Origin: Nitrospirota bacterium
GTDB lineage: Bacteria; Nitrospirota; Thermodesulfovibrionia; UBA6902
Direction: 5' to 3'
NCBI GenBank assembly: GCA_016214845.1
Contig: JACRMS010000021.1
Location: forward strand, 107,651 to 171,650
Length of the DNA: 64,000 bases
This document shows positions 26,197 to 35,246 of the stretch, one piece after another (position 1 is the first letter of the stretch; every line of letters begins with the position of its first letter). Position numbers and translations under genes: made by a program. The notes under the pieces are model-generated. The model ran no database searches, was not told the DNA's origin, and worked only from the letters and a program-made list of their open reading frames with translations.

Positions 26197-27576
26197 CTAT
26201 ATCCTTCTCAGTATCTCTCTTGCTGCAATTATACCAGAGGCGGAGGCCTGGATCAGTCCCCTGCTCACTCCCGCGCCGTCGCCGATGGCGAACAGGTTTT
26301 CAATCTCGGTTTCAAGGCTGCTGTTCAGCTTCAGTTGCCTTGAGTAGAATTTGACCTCAACTCCATACAGCAGAGTATGTTTGCTGTAAACTCCGGGAGC
26401 GATTTTGTCCATCGCCTTGAGCATCTCAAGGATGTTTGTAATATAGCGGTGCGGGAGCACAAAACTCAGATCACCGGGTGCCGCGTCAGGGAGCGTGGGT
26501 TTGACCTTTCCCCTTGCGATCCTTGTACGAGTTGATCTTCTGCCCGCAAGCAGATCGCCGAGTCTTTGGACGATTACGCCTTTGCCCAAAAGGTTGGCAA
26601 GCCTCGCAACATACCTCCCGTATAAATGCGGCTCGTCAAAAGGCTCGGTAAAATGTGTGCTGACGAGAAGCGCGAAATTTGTGTTTTCGGTTTTCTTGTT
26701 GGAATAACTGTGCCCGTTGACGATCCACACGCCTTTCACACATTCCTTGACTATCTCGCCGTAAGGGTTTACGCAAAAAGTCCTCACACGGTCATTAAAT
26801 TTTTTTGAATAAAAAATAAGCTTCGGTTCGTACGTAATCTTTGTCAGAGGTTCAAGCACGGACGCAGGAAGTTCGACCCTGACGCCGATGTCCACGGGAT
26901 TCTTCAGCAGTGAAAGCCCCATAGTCTTTGCCTGTCTTTCGAGCCAGAGCGCCCCTTCCCTGCCCGGCGCAACAATTACAAACTTTCCGTAGATGGTTTC
27001 CTTGCCGGACATTTCAATTCCTGCTGCCTTACCGTCCTCTGTTAAAATAGTCCTGACGTCTTTGGAAAACAAGATGTCGATCTTTGAATTGAGATCGGCC
27101 TTGATACTCTTCAGGAGCGCGGGACAGCGGTCTGTTCCGATGTGTCTTATCCTGGAAGGCACCAGGGTCATGCCGTTTTCACCAGCAAGCTTTTTGAGGG
27201 ATTCAACTTTTTCCATGTCGCCGCCAAAGACTTCAGCCGGCGCGCCGTACTTTACATAAATTCCATCGGTATATTTTATAAGCCCTTCAAGCGAGGATTC
27301 ATCCACATATCGCGACAGGTTTCCACCCGTTTCTTTTGAAAGCGTGAGCTTGCCGTCACTGAAAGCCCCCGCGCCGCCCCAGCCGCATAACAGTCCGCAT
27401 TCGGGACAAGTGATGCATGGGATGCCTTGAGCGGAAGAAGGGCAGATCCTCGCTTCGATGTCCCTGCCTTTTTCAATAAGCAGAATTTTGATGTCTTTGT
27501 TTGCGGAGACCAGTTCAAGGGCGGCAAATATGCCGGCAGGCCCTGCCCCGACTATGATCACGTCGTAGTTTTTCAT
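26197..27576 (-). CDS. Uncharacterised NAD(P)/FAD-dependent dehydrogenase (COG2509-like)
   Basis: 459 residues. A Rossmann FAD-binding start VIIVGAGPAGIFAALEL, a C-terminal FAD segment LFAIGDGAGVSRGLIQASASG, and a middle with ICPSSAQGIPCITCPECGLLCGWGGAGAF-type Cys-rich stretch (CxxCxxC near residues 55-63). These features match a conserved family often annotated 'FAD-dependent dehydrogenase' of unknown substrate. It lies between pcm and surE, all on the minus strand. Confidence 0.75.
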   Translation of the reverse strand: MKNYDVIIVGAGPAGIFAALELVSANKDIKILLIEKGRDIEARICPSSAQGIPCITCPECGLLCGWGGAGAFSDGKLTLSKETGGNLSRYVDESSLEGLIKYTDGIYVKYGAPAEVFGGDMEKVESLKKLAGENGMTLVPSRIRHIGTDRCPALLKSIKADLNSKIDILFSKDVRTILTEDGKAAGIEMSGKETIYGKFVIVAPGREGALWLERQAKTMGLSLLKNPVDIGVRVELPASVLEPLTKITYEPKLIFYSKKFNDRVRTFCVNPYGEIVKECVKGVWIVNGHSYSNKKTENTNFALLVSTHFTEPFDEPHLYGRYVARLANLLGKGVIVQRLGDLLAGRRSTRTRIARGKVKPTLPDAAPGDLSFVLPHRYITNILEMLKAMDKIAPGVYSKHTLLYGVEVKFYSRQLKLNSSLETEIENLFAIGDGAGVSRGLIQASASGIIAAREILRRI

Positions 27577-27591
27577 AATAAGAAAGTGGCA

Positions 27592-27662
27592 GAGGCGCAG
27601 AGGGACAGAGGCGCAAAGTCTTTAATCCCTTTGAGCCTTTGTGCCTTTGCCCCTTTGTGCCT
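27592..27662. repeat. 'gcgcagagg' dyad between surE and the FAD gene
   Basis: Inverted arms aggcgcagaggg and cccctttgtgcct, with further internal pairing (gaggcgcaaag / ctttgtgcctt). An interspersed repeat with no clear function. Confidence 0.5.
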
Positions 27663-27679
27663 GATAATTGAATGTCTGC

Positions 27680-28453
27680 TCATTTGAATCCCTTTGTCCA
27701 TTCTTTTCTTATCAATTCCAGCGCCTTGTAATTCGTCAGATCGAGATGCACCGGGGTCACGGAAATATATCCTTTACGGACCGCGTCCAGGTCCGTGTCT
27801 TCGCCTGCTTCCAACTGCGGCGCGCCACCACCGATCCAGAAAAATTGTCTTCCCCTCGGGTCGGACAATTCCTGAACGGCATTTTCGTAGACCCTTTTCC
27901 CCTGTTTTGTAAACTTAACACCTTTTATCCTGCCGGTGTCCGGCACATTGATATTCAGCAGGGTGTCATCGGGCAGGCCTTTCTTGAAAACCTTCAGGAC
28001 CATCTCTCCGGCAAATTCCGCCGCTGCCTTGTAACCCGAAGCACGGGCACGTAAATTACCGTCGCCGTTGCTCCTGACAAGAGATACTGCTATAGACGGA
28101 ATGCCGAGCAGTGTCCCCTCCATCGCAGCGGCAATCGTACCGGAATAAGTTACATCATCGCCGACATTGCCGCCGTTGTTGATCCCGGAAACTATTATAT
28201 CCGGTTTGCGGGGAAGTATTTTATTCACTCCAACGATAACGCAGTCTGTAGGCGTGCCGTTTATAAAAAATGCATTGCGCCCTGCCCTTTCAAACTTCAA
28301 AGGCCTGTGAAGCGTGAGCGCGTGAGCTACCGCGCTTTGCTCAGTCTCCGGCGCTACAACGTAAACATCGCCTGCGGACTGGAGAGTTTTTGAAAGCATC
28401 TTAATGCCGGGCGATGATATCCCGTCATCGTTTGTCACTAAAATTGTGGGCAC
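27680..28453 (-). CDS. surE: 5'/3'-nucleotidase (survival protein SurE)
   Basis: 257 residues. Metal-dependent nucleotidase with the N-terminal ILVTNDDGISSPGIK (metal Asp pair), the metal Ser/Asn in APETEQSAVAHALT, FINGTPTDCV, and the loop SGINNGGNVGDDVTYSGTIAAAMEG. The start is GTG 28453, with no strong SD. It works in nucleotide salvage and stress survival in the family. Confidence 0.95.
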   Translation of the reverse strand: MPTILVTNDDGISSPGIKMLSKTLQSAGDVYVVAPETEQSAVAHALTLHRPLKFERAGRNAFFINGTPTDCVIVGVNKILPRKPDIIVSGINNGGNVGDDVTYSGTIAAAMEGTLLGIPSIAVSLVRSNGDGNLRARASGYKAAAEFAGEMVLKVFKKGLPDDTLLNINVPDTGRIKGVKFTKQGKRVYENAVQELSDPRGRQFFWIGGGAPQLEAGEDTDLDAVRKGYISVTPVHLDLTNYKALELIRKEWTKGFK

Positions 28454-28616
28454 GGTTTATTGTAACAAAACACGAAGTTTTTAGCGGACAAGCAGATTGT
28501 CAGGATCAACACTTCATCACATCAACCATCCTTATAATTTTATAAATTGAATTTTTATTGATTTTATGAGTCGAGTTCATTAAAATAAATCGCCTGTTAC
28601 AAAATAAAACAGCAGT

Positions 28617-28631
28617 GCTTCAAATTGAAGC
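28617..28631. promoter_or_regulatory. Perfect 15-bp inverted repeat upstream of the TauE gene
   Basis: GCTTCAA-A-TTGAAGC, 54 bp before the TauE/SafE ATG, in an otherwise AT-rich 231-bp gap between divergent surE and the transporter gene. It could be an operator or a leader hairpin. The rest of 28454-28684 shows no convincing promoter. Confidence 0.4.
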
Positions 28632-28684
28632 AATCTTCTTATCAATAATTTCTAACATATTTTCTATAAAAGGAAGGACGAATC

Positions 28685-29662
28685 ATGCCTAACAAAACAC
28701 AAAAAATTTCAAAAGCCGTTCTATCTCTGCTAATCTTTACAGCCTTGATCGTCGGAGCAGTTTCTGCCTTCGCTTCAACTGAAGCGGCAGCGGCCCCCGC
28801 AGTTGCAAATTCAAATGTCGCATGGTGGGTATGGCCGCTGGTTTTATTCGTAGTAACATTTGTCCTCGGTATCCTCGCAGTATTAGGCGGAGTCGGGGGC
28901 GGAGTTTTATTTGTACCGATTGTCGGCGGATTTTTCCCTTTCAATATCGATTTCGTCAGGGGCGCGGGACTTCTTGTAGCTCTTGCAGGCGCGCTCGCCG
29001 CAGGGCCCGGACTTCTAAAGAGAAACCTCGCAAGTCTGCGCCTGTCATTGCCGGTCGCGTTAATTGCGTCATCCGCTGCCATAGTAGGCGCCATGATCGG
29101 CCTGGCGCTTAAACCTAATGTCGTTAATATACTCCTGGGTGCGACCATCCTGCTTATCGTAATCATCATGGGTACGGCCAAGAAGTCCGACTTCCCCATT
29201 GTGCCCAAACCGGACAACCTCTCGCAGAGTCTCGGTATTATGGGTATCTACAGGGAAGAGTCTATCGGCAAGGACGTGGAGTGGACTGTTCATAAGACGC
29301 CGCAGGGACTGATGCTGTTCGTCGTGATCGGCGTTATGGCAGGCATGTTCGGCCTCGGGGCCGGCTGGGCGAACGTCCCGGTTTTAAACCTGCTCATGGG
29401 CGCTCCTCTGAAAATTTCTGTTGCCACGAGCAAGTTCCTGCTTTCTATCACCGACACGTCGGCGGCCTGGGTCTACCTGAACCAGGGCGCGGTGCTGCCG
29501 ATGATCGTGGTGCCTTCAATCGTAGGCATCATGCTCGGTTCCATGGTGGGTGTTAAGATACTTGCAAAAGCAAAACCCAAAGCTATCAAATGGATGGTTA
29601 TCGGGCTTTTACTTTTTGCAGGGTTACGGGCTTTGTTAAAAGGACTTGAGATCTGGAAATAG
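28685..29662 (+). CDS. TauE/SafE-family sulfite/anion exporter
   Basis: A 325-residue membrane protein. An N-terminal signal-like segment (VLSLLIFTALIVGAVSAFA) is followed by about eight helices in two related halves, each with a Gly-rich entry: LAVLGGVGGGVLFVPI and GVMAGMFGLGAGWANVPVLNLLMG. These are the family's repeat motifs. A strong SD (AAGGAAGG) precedes the ATG. Members export sulfite, sulfoacetate or take up related anions; the cargo is not known. It is followed by a DUF1634 gene, a frequent pairing. Confidence 0.85.
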   Translation: MPNKTQKISKAVLSLLIFTALIVGAVSAFASTEAAAAPAVANSNVAWWVWPLVLFVVTFVLGILAVLGGVGGGVLFVPIVGGFFPFNIDFVRGAGLLVALAGALAAGPGLLKRNLASLRLSLPVALIASSAAIVGAMIGLALKPNVVNILLGATILLIVIIMGTAKKSDFPIVPKPDNLSQSLGIMGIYREESIGKDVEWTVHKTPQGLMLFVVIGVMAGMFGLGAGWANVPVLNLLMGAPLKISVATSKFLLSITDTSAAWVYLNQGAVLPMIVVPSIVGIMLGSMVGVKILAKAKPKAIKWMVIGLLLFAGLRALLKGLEIWK

Positions 29663-29738
29663 AGCTGACAGCTATAAGCTGATAGCCAAGAGCTAAAAAG
29701 GAAATTGGAATTTTTAAATTTTAATAAAGGAGAAAGAC

Positions 29739-30182
29739 ATGGCGAACGAGAGAACAAAGGCATCTGAAGAACAAATTGTATACGCAAATATTTTAAATAA
29801 AGGAATGTGGTTCGGGCTGGCCCTGCTCATAATCACTTTCATTATCTATATATCCGGGGCGCTGCCCAGCTACGTGCCGATCGAAGACCTTTCTAAAACC
29901 CCGCCGGGCTCAACGGTGCCGTACTGGAGCATGAGAGCGCATGATTTCAATCAGGCCCTCAATATACCGACAGGCTGGGGATGGACTGCGCTGGCAGGTA
30001 AAGGCGATTATCTGAATTTTGTTGGAATCGCCATGTTAGCGGGTTTAACAATATTATGTTACCTCGTCATACTGCCGATACTCATCAGAAAGAAAGATAC
30101 TCCTTATGTAATCATTGCAATAGCTGAAATAGCCGTATTGGCTCTCGCCGCAAGCGGAATTCTAAAAACAGGAGGACACTAA
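29739..30182 (+). CDS. DUF1634-like membrane protein
   Basis: 147 residues with three hydrophobic segments (MWFGLALLIITFIIYISGALP; LNFVGIAMLAGLTILCYLVI; VIIAIAEIAVLALAASGIL). The size, topology and place next to a TauE gene match DUF1634, thought to be an accessory of the transporter. The SD AAAGGAG is 7 nt before the ATG. One base separates its stop from the next gene. Confidence 0.6.
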   Translation: MANERTKASEEQIVYANILNKGMWFGLALLIITFIIYISGALPSYVPIEDLSKTPPGSTVPYWSMRAHDFNQALNIPTGWGWTALAGKGDYLNFVGIAMLAGLTILCYLVILPILIRKKDTPYVIIAIAEIAVLALAASGILKTGGH

Positions 30183-30183
30183 A

Positions 30184-31074
30184 ATGGCGCAATCCTGCCC
30201 GACAGTAAAAATTGAGAGACTCCTCTTATCAACAGACGGTTCAGAATTCGGTGAAGGCGCGATAAGAGAGGCGATAAAACTTGCAAAGACATGTTCAAGT
30301 AAATTATTCGCCATCTACGTAATTGAGACTAACCCTGAATATGAAACCATCGCGCCTCAGCTTGTTGAAAAGGCGGAAAAAGAGGCCAGGCAGCACCTTG
30401 AGGCAGTAAAGGCCATGGCGTCAAAAGAAGGGGTCGAATGCGAGATCATCGCGCGCCAGGGCGAAGACCCGTTCAAATATATTGTTGAAGAAGCCGCAAA
30501 GAATAAGGTCAGCATGATAATAACCGGACGGCGCGGCAGAAAAGGACTCAAGCGGCTGATGATGGGCAGTGAGACCGCGAAAATAATAGGCCACGCCCCA
30601 TGCAATGTCCTCGTGGTCCCGCGTGCGGCGAATATTGAATTTAACAGGATCATTGTGGCCACAGACGGCTCGAAATACAGCGAAGCGGCAGTGCGCGAGG
30701 CCATCGGCATAGCAAAACGCTGCGGCTCAACTCTCATCGCAATCTCCGTTGTGCCTTCCGAAACTGCGTCTCCATTCGACATCGTGCATACGGAAATGAT
30801 GAAGGAAACAATTGTCGAAAAAGAATTGAAAATGGCGGAGTGCACAATTAAAGACTTGAAAGCTGCCTCTGAAAAAGAAGGAGTCCCTGTTACCGGATTT
30901 ATTTACTCAGGCAAACCTTATGAGGCAATCATCAATACGGCCAAAGAAAAGAAGGCGGACCTGATCGTAGTCGGAAGTCACGGCAGGACAGGGATCGACA
31001 GGCTCCTGATGGGCAGCGTTACAGAGCGAGTCATCGGCCTCTCCGAGTGCGCGGTGCTGGTGGTTAAAAGCTAA
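30184..31074 (+). CDS. Tandem universal stress protein (UspA-like, two domains)
   Basis: 296 residues as two Usp domains, about 8-146 and 152-296. Each opens with a strand and Asp ([19 protein letters not shown]) and ends with the ATP-binding GxxG-x9-G(S/T) pattern: [16 protein letters not shown] and [16 protein letters not shown], then CNVLVV or CAVLVV. Both halves look nucleotide-competent. SD GGAGG. It is the last gene of the transporter operon and its stop overlaps the stop of pgi, which comes from the other strand. Confidence 0.88.
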   Translation: MAQSCPTVKIERLLLSTDGSEFGEGAIREAIKLAKTCSSKLFAIYVIETNPEYETIAPQLVEKAEKEARQHLEAVKAMASKEGVECEIIARQGEDPFKYIVEEAAKNKVSMIITGRRGRKGLKRLMMGSETAKIIGHAPCNVLVVPRAANIEFNRIIVATDGSKYSEAAVREAIGIAKRCGSTLIAISVVPSETASPFDIVHTEMMKETIVEKELKMAECTIKDLKAASEKEGVPVTGFIYSGKPYEAIINTAKEKKADLIVVGSHGRTGIDRLLMGSVTERVIGLSECAVLVVKS

Positions 31075-32738
31075 ATTATTCTCATCTCCTTAAACGCGTT
31101 AATCAAGCCATTCGTGGATGAATCGTGTGATGTGATTTTTTTGTCGCCGGTTAATTCTGGCAAAATTTTATTCGCCAATTGTTTGCCAAGTTCAACACCC
31201 CACTGGTCAAAGCTGAATATATTCCAGATTACGCCTTGCGTAAAGATCTTATGCTCATACATTGCGATTAAACTGCCGAGCAGGCGCGGAGTCAGCTTTT
31301 TGATCAATATTGAATTGGTCGGCTTATTGCCATTGAATACCTTAAAAGGCGCAAGCCTCTGGATCTCTTCATCGCCCTTGCCTGATGCCCTGAGATCCTC
31401 AATTACTTCTTCCTTTGTCTTGCCCTTCATTAATGCCTCTGTCTGGGCAAAGAAGTTTGAAAGCAGGATATTATGATGATCACCGGTTGGATTATGGCTC
31501 TGGGCAGGAGCGATAAAATCACAGGGGACCAATTTCGTGCCCTGATGTATAAGCTGATAAAAAGCGTGCTGCCCGTTGGTCCCCGGCTCTCCCCAGATGA
31601 CAGGCCCGGTCTGATAATTTACTTCCCTGCCGTCCCTGCCGACATATTTGCCGTTGCTTTCCATATTGCCCTGCTGAAAATACGCGGGGAACCTGTGCAT
31701 ATACTGGTCATACGGCAGGATCGCCTCTGTCTCTGCCTTGAAAAAATTATTGTACCAGATGCCGATCAATGCGAGAGTAACCGGGATGTTCCTTTCAAAT
31801 GGCGTCTCTCTGAAATGCCTGTCCATCGAATGCGCACCTTCAAGTAACTGCTGAAAATTCTCAAAGCCGATGGAGCACGCGATGGAAAGCCCGATCGCGG
31901 ACCACAATGAATATCTGCCGCCGACCCAGTCCCAGAAGCGGAACATATTGGCCGGGTCAATGCCGAATTTTGCAACTTCTTCATGGTTGGTTGAGATCGC
32001 TGCAAAGTGACGCTTGATGTATGCCTCGTTCTTTGCGGAATCCAGAAACCACTTCCTCGCCGTGTGCGCGTTGGTCATGGTCTCCTGCGTGGTAAATGTC
32101 TTTGAAGCGATCATGAACAGCGTTGTTTCAGGAGAGACCTTCTTTAAAGTTTCTGCAATGTGAGTGCCATCTATGTTGGAGACAAAATGGGTTTTTAAAT
32201 GCGGAGCGCAATACGGTTTCAATGCCTCGGTCACCATCACGGGGCCGAGGTCTGAGCCGCCGATGCCGATATTTACGATATCCGTGATTGATTTTCCGGT
32301 ATAACCTTTCCACCCGCCTGAAATGACAGTGTCTGAAAAGTATTCGATCTGCTCTAACACGAAATTGATATCAGGCATCACGTTTTTTCCGTCGACATAA
32401 ACCGGGGTCTGTGAGCGGTTTCTCAAGGCCGTGTGGAGCACCGCGCGGTTTTCCGTCTCATTTATTTTATCGCCGGAGAACATCTTCTCGATCGCGTCCT
32501 TAAGATTGACTTCCTGAGCAAGTTGCCGAAGAAGGCCCATGGTCTCTCCGGTAATAATATTCTTTGAATAGTCTGCAAATATATCTTCATGACGGAGGGA
32601 AAACTTCTGAAACCTGCCGGTGTCTTCACGAAACAGGTCAAACATATGCCTGTCCTTCATGACCTCATAATGCTGTTGAAGCTTTTTCCATGCGGAAGTT
32701 TCAGCAGGGTTTATTTTTTCAAGCACGATGTCCTCCAT
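31071..32738 (-). CDS. pgi: Glucose-6-phosphate isomerase
   Basis: 555 residues, full length, interconverting G6P and F6[19 protein letters not shown], the catalytic EGxxxMHR-type region ([13 protein letters not shown] with His near residue 386), and the signature [15 protein letters not shown] near the C-terminus are all present. It converges on the Usp gene with a 4-bp overlap of the two stops and no terminator between. Confidence 0.96.
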   Translation of the reverse strand: MEDIVLEKINPAETSAWKKLQQHYEVMKDRHMFDLFREDTGRFQKFSLRHEDIFADYSKNIITGETMGLLRQLAQEVNLKDAIEKMFSGDKINETENRAVLHTALRNRSQTPVYVDGKNVMPDINFVLEQIEYFSDTVISGGWKGYTGKSITDIVNIGIGGSDLGPVMVTEALKPYCAPHLKTHFVSNIDGTHIAETLKKVSPETTLFMIASKTFTTQETMTNAHTARKWFLDSAKNEAYIKRHFAAISTNHEEVAKFGIDPANMFRFWDWVGGRYSLWSAIGLSIACSIGFENFQQLLEGAHSMDRHFRETPFERNIPVTLALIGIWYNNFFKAETEAILPYDQYMHRFPAYFQQGNMESNGKYVGRDGREVNYQTGPVIWGEPGTNGQHAFYQLIHQGTKLVPCDFIAPAQSHNPTGDHHNILLSNFFAQTEALMKGKTKEEVIEDLRASGKGDEEIQRLAPFKVFNGNKPTNSILIKKLTPRLLGSLIAMYEHKIFTQGVIWNIFSFDQWGVELGKQLANKILPELTGDKKITSHDSSTNGLINAFKEMRII

Positions 32739-32857
32739 GATTTTATAACTTTATTAAATGCAATATCATACGCAACAAAAGTCATGCTTTTCAAGTGACA
32801 ACATAAGTGGGAGTTATCCTTGCTTTACAAATTGCCTCACGGGCAATATCATCTCTT

Positions 32858-33043
32858 TCAGGCAATTACTTTACCTTCAGAGAGCATGCACTTCTCTGTA
32901 ATAATCTCATTCTCCGAGTGGATCTCAAAGCTGTATTTATCTATCACTCCGTCTGCCTTGAGTTTTTCGCAAACCTCATTGAGTATCCGCTGTGATGCTT
33001 CCGCGGAAGACAATTTTAAATTTAATGTTATAACGGCTTGCAT
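32858..33043 (-). CDS. Small conserved-looking protein of unknown function
   Basis: 61 residues, not recognised. A beta strand (QAVITLNLKLS), a helix (EASQRILNEVCEKLKADGVI), then beta strands (KYSFEIHSENEI). This looks like a small ferredoxin-like or ACT-like alpha/beta unit. The ATG at 33043 is chosen because AAAGGA (33050-33055) sits 6 nt upstream; the longer reading to 33061 would bury the SD. It follows the SufD-type gene by 52 bp on the same strand, so it may belong to that operon. Confidence 0.6.
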   Translation of the reverse strand: MQAVITLNLKLSSAEASQRILNEVCEKLKADGVIDKYSFEIHSENEIITEKCMLSEGKVIA

Positions 33044-33095
33044 GTAACGTCCTTTCTGCAAAAAAGGTGAGCCCGGTCCTTTACCTTTATTGCTG

Positions 33096-34031
33096 TCATT
33101 TCAGTATCCCCTTCACAATAATATCCACCGCCTCTTCAGGAGACAGGCCGTGTGCCATGAGGGTCTCCATCTGTTTTTTATCAACACTGCCAATGGCGGC
33201 CTCATGGGTGACTTTGGCCAAAGGGTTTGTAACATTTACAATGGGAATTGCTTTTGCCACGGCTTTATCCTTCACTATCTCCATACAATCAACATGGCCC
33301 CGCGCGCCTTCGGCGCATCCCTCGGTAATGCCGGTGACTTCCGCCTGTGCCTCATCCTCTATGGCAACCCTGGTCTTTATGATGCTCCTTGAGTTTTTGC
33401 CTGCAAGCACAACCTTTTCCTTTATATTGATCTTGTCATTAGCATGACCGAATACACGCGCTGTTAATTCGGTCACGGCATTTTCACCTGCCGTAACGGA
33501 ATAATCTATCTCAAGGCTTCCGACCCTTCCGGTAGTAAGATTGAAGTCAGTGAAATATCTTCCGTTCTTTCCAACCTTCACTACCGACTTCGGAACAACC
33601 TCGGTCCCTCCGTACATGCCGTGATAATGGGTCTCTGCATATTTCATTTCAGCGTTCTCTCCGATATCGATGACCGCGTCCATGATATGTTTTACCTTCT
33701 CGGCCTTCGGGAATATGCAGTGAGCAATGAAATGCGCTGATGAATCCTTTTCAAGCTCCACATCCATCCTGATCTTCTGGGTCCCCTTTTTGTGAAGTAT
33801 TCCGAAGCAGAGATGCACGGGGTTCTTTATCTTTACTCCCTCTTTCACAACTACCTTTGCGTTAATCCCGTGAAGGGTCTCCTTTGCCTCTACCTCAAGA
33901 CCTTCCACCTTTTTCATGCTCAGGATTTTACTGCCGCTTGCCGCGAGGTGGGCGATTTCTTTATTTTCGAAGATGGCCCTGTCCCCGCCGGCATCTCCAA
34001 CCGCCTTCATCAACTCACCAAGTTCAGACAT
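33096..34031 (-). CDS. sufD: SufB/SufD-family Fe-S cluster scaffold protein
   Basis: 311 residues of the SufBD fold (right-handed beta-helix): KVEGLEVEAKETLHG, VHLCFGILHKKGTQKI, AHFIAHCIFPKAEKVKHIMDA, HYHGMYGGTEVVPKS, TRVAIEDEAQAEVTGITEG, and a C-terminal helix MAHGLSPEEAVDIIVKGILK. It is shorter than classical SufB (about 470) and is the only SufB/D gene here, so sufC plus this gene form a minimal system like archaeal SufBC/SmsCB. The start at 34031 has GGGGAGGTG upstream and overlaps the sufC stop by 8 bp. The B or D label is uncertain. Confidence 0.82.
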   Translation of the reverse strand: MSELGELMKAVGDAGGDRAIFENKEIAHLAASGSKILSMKKVEGLEVEAKETLHGINAKVVVKEGVKIKNPVHLCFGILHKKGTQKIRMDVELEKDSSAHFIAHCIFPKAEKVKHIMDAVIDIGENAEMKYAETHYHGMYGGTEVVPKSVVKVGKNGRYFTDFNLTTGRVGSLEIDYSVTAGENAVTELTARVFGHANDKINIKEKVVLAGKNSRSIIKTRVAIEDEAQAEVTGITEGCAEGARGHVDCMEIVKDKAVAKAIPIVNVTNPLAKVTHEAAIGSVDKKQMETLMAHGLSPEEAVDIIVKGILK

Positions 34032-34734
34032 ATGCGCACACCTCCCCGTCGCAGACAAGACATGACCTTGATTTATAATTGCCGGCAACTTTTTCTGGAT
34101 CGCCTGTACAGATGATCTTCCCCTGACATAATTGTGACGCCTTGTCGGCGACCAGGGCGATCTCTTCTCTATGGGTGATGAGAAGCACTGACGAGCCGTG
34201 CTCTTTGAAGGAATTTATAACATTGATTATGTCCTGTATTGAAAGCATGTCTATTCCGGAGTCCGGCTCGTCGAGTATTGCGAGCTTCGGGTCCAATGCA
34301 AGAATGGACGCAAGCTCTATCCGCTTTCTCTCGCCGCCGCTCAGGGACTTATCAACCATCCTGTGAAGACACAGCTCGGGGTGGAGTCCCGCCATTTCGA
34401 GGTAAAGAGAAGGATCGGCATCTTTGGTCTTCAATGTCAGATAGTCCTTTACAGAGATCCCTTCAAACCTCACAGGCTCCTGCCAGGCCATTGTGATGCC
34501 AAGCCCGGCCCTTTCATGGATTTTAAGGTCGTTGATGACCTTGTCTTTAAAGATTATATCTCCCCCCGTCGGTCTGTAACCTTCGCATCCCATAACGAGA
34601 TACGCAAGCGTGCTCTTGCCTGTGCCGTTAGTGCCCAGGAGGGCGTGTACTTCCGAGGCCCCTATTGAGAGGGAAAGATCATTGAGGACCCTTTTTTCTC
34701 CGGCTATGTAGGTAAGGTTTTTTATTTCAAGCAA
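34024..34734 (-). CDS. sufC: Fe-S cluster assembly ATPase SufC
   Basis: 236 residues, an ABC-type ATPase that drives Fe-S cluster assembly on SufB/D. Walker A LGTNGTGKSTLAYLVMG, Q-loop WQEPVRFEGIS, signature LSGGERKRIELASIL, Walker B LAILDEPDSGIDM, and H-switch LLITHREE are all intact. The start is TTG 34734 with AAGGAG 7 nt upstream. It is coupled to the SufB/D gene. No SufS, SufE or SufU is adjacent. Confidence 0.93.
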   Translation of the reverse strand: MLEIKNLTYIAGEKRVLNDLSLSIGASEVHALLGTNGTGKSTLAYLVMGCEGYRPTGGDIIFKDKVINDLKIHERAGLGITMAWQEPVRFEGISVKDYLTLKTKDADPSLYLEMAGLHPELCLHRMVDKSLSGGERKRIELASILALDPKLAILDEPDSGIDMLSIQDIINVINSFKEHGSSVLLITHREEIALVADKASQLCQGKIICTGDPEKVAGNYKSRSCLVCDGEVCAYV

Positions 34735-34794
34735 TGAACAACTCCTTATATTAACAATCTCGAAATAGTATTCACACTCTATCGCCCTTTATTC

Positions 34795-34871
34795 GTCATG
34801 CCCGAAGTTCTTAATCGGGCATCCAGAAACTAAGAACTACTGGATTCCCGCTAAAAGCATGCGGGAATGAC
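34795..34871. repeat. Two-hairpin intergenic repeat, copy 4
   Basis: ATGCCCGA / TCGGGCAT and ATTCCCGC / GCGGGAAT, two 8-bp stems with 9-nt loops, joined by ccagaaac...actggat and bounded by gtcat / atgac. The clearest copy of the family. Confidence 0.65.
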
Positions 34872-34891
34872 ACACTGGATCGTGCATTCTA

Positions 34892-35167
34892 TTATGAGAC
34901 GATTAATAATCTTTGTATCTCATCCGCAATCTCATCAATATCGTATGCTATTTCCTGAGAAATATATTTCTTCTCCTGACAGTATTTTATCACCTTATCA
35001 ACAGCATCCCTGAATTCCTCCTTCAAGGTCGTCAATTCGCCCATACCGTCACAACCTTTCTGTCTCTTTTTTGCGAGTAAATAAATTTCCGCATATTCCG
35101 CGGCAACACTTAACAGTTTAAAAAGTCCATCGTCCGATCTTGCATTATGTAATATTTCCTTGATCAT
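34892..35167 (-). CDS. Hypothetical small helical protein
   Basis: 91 residues, not recognised. All helical by eye, with a central charged segment (LLAKKRQKGCDGMGELTTLKEEF) and an acidic end (YISQEIAYDIDEIADEIQRLL). One could suspect a four-helix bundle protein of the S23/avd type from the size, but no motif supports that. It lies between the arsenic operon and sufC with repeats on both sides. There is no strong SD. Confidence 0.5.
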   Translation of the reverse strand: MIKEILHNARSDDGLFKLLSVAAEYAEIYLLAKKRQKGCDGMGELTTLKEEFRDAVDKVIKYCQEKKYISQEIAYDIDEIADEIQRLLIVS

Positions 35168-35246
35168 TAATTAACGCTCTAATTAGTATTCATGTCTTTA
35201 ACTCTATGCCCTATGCACTTTGCTTTACCACAGAGTTCACCGTGAA

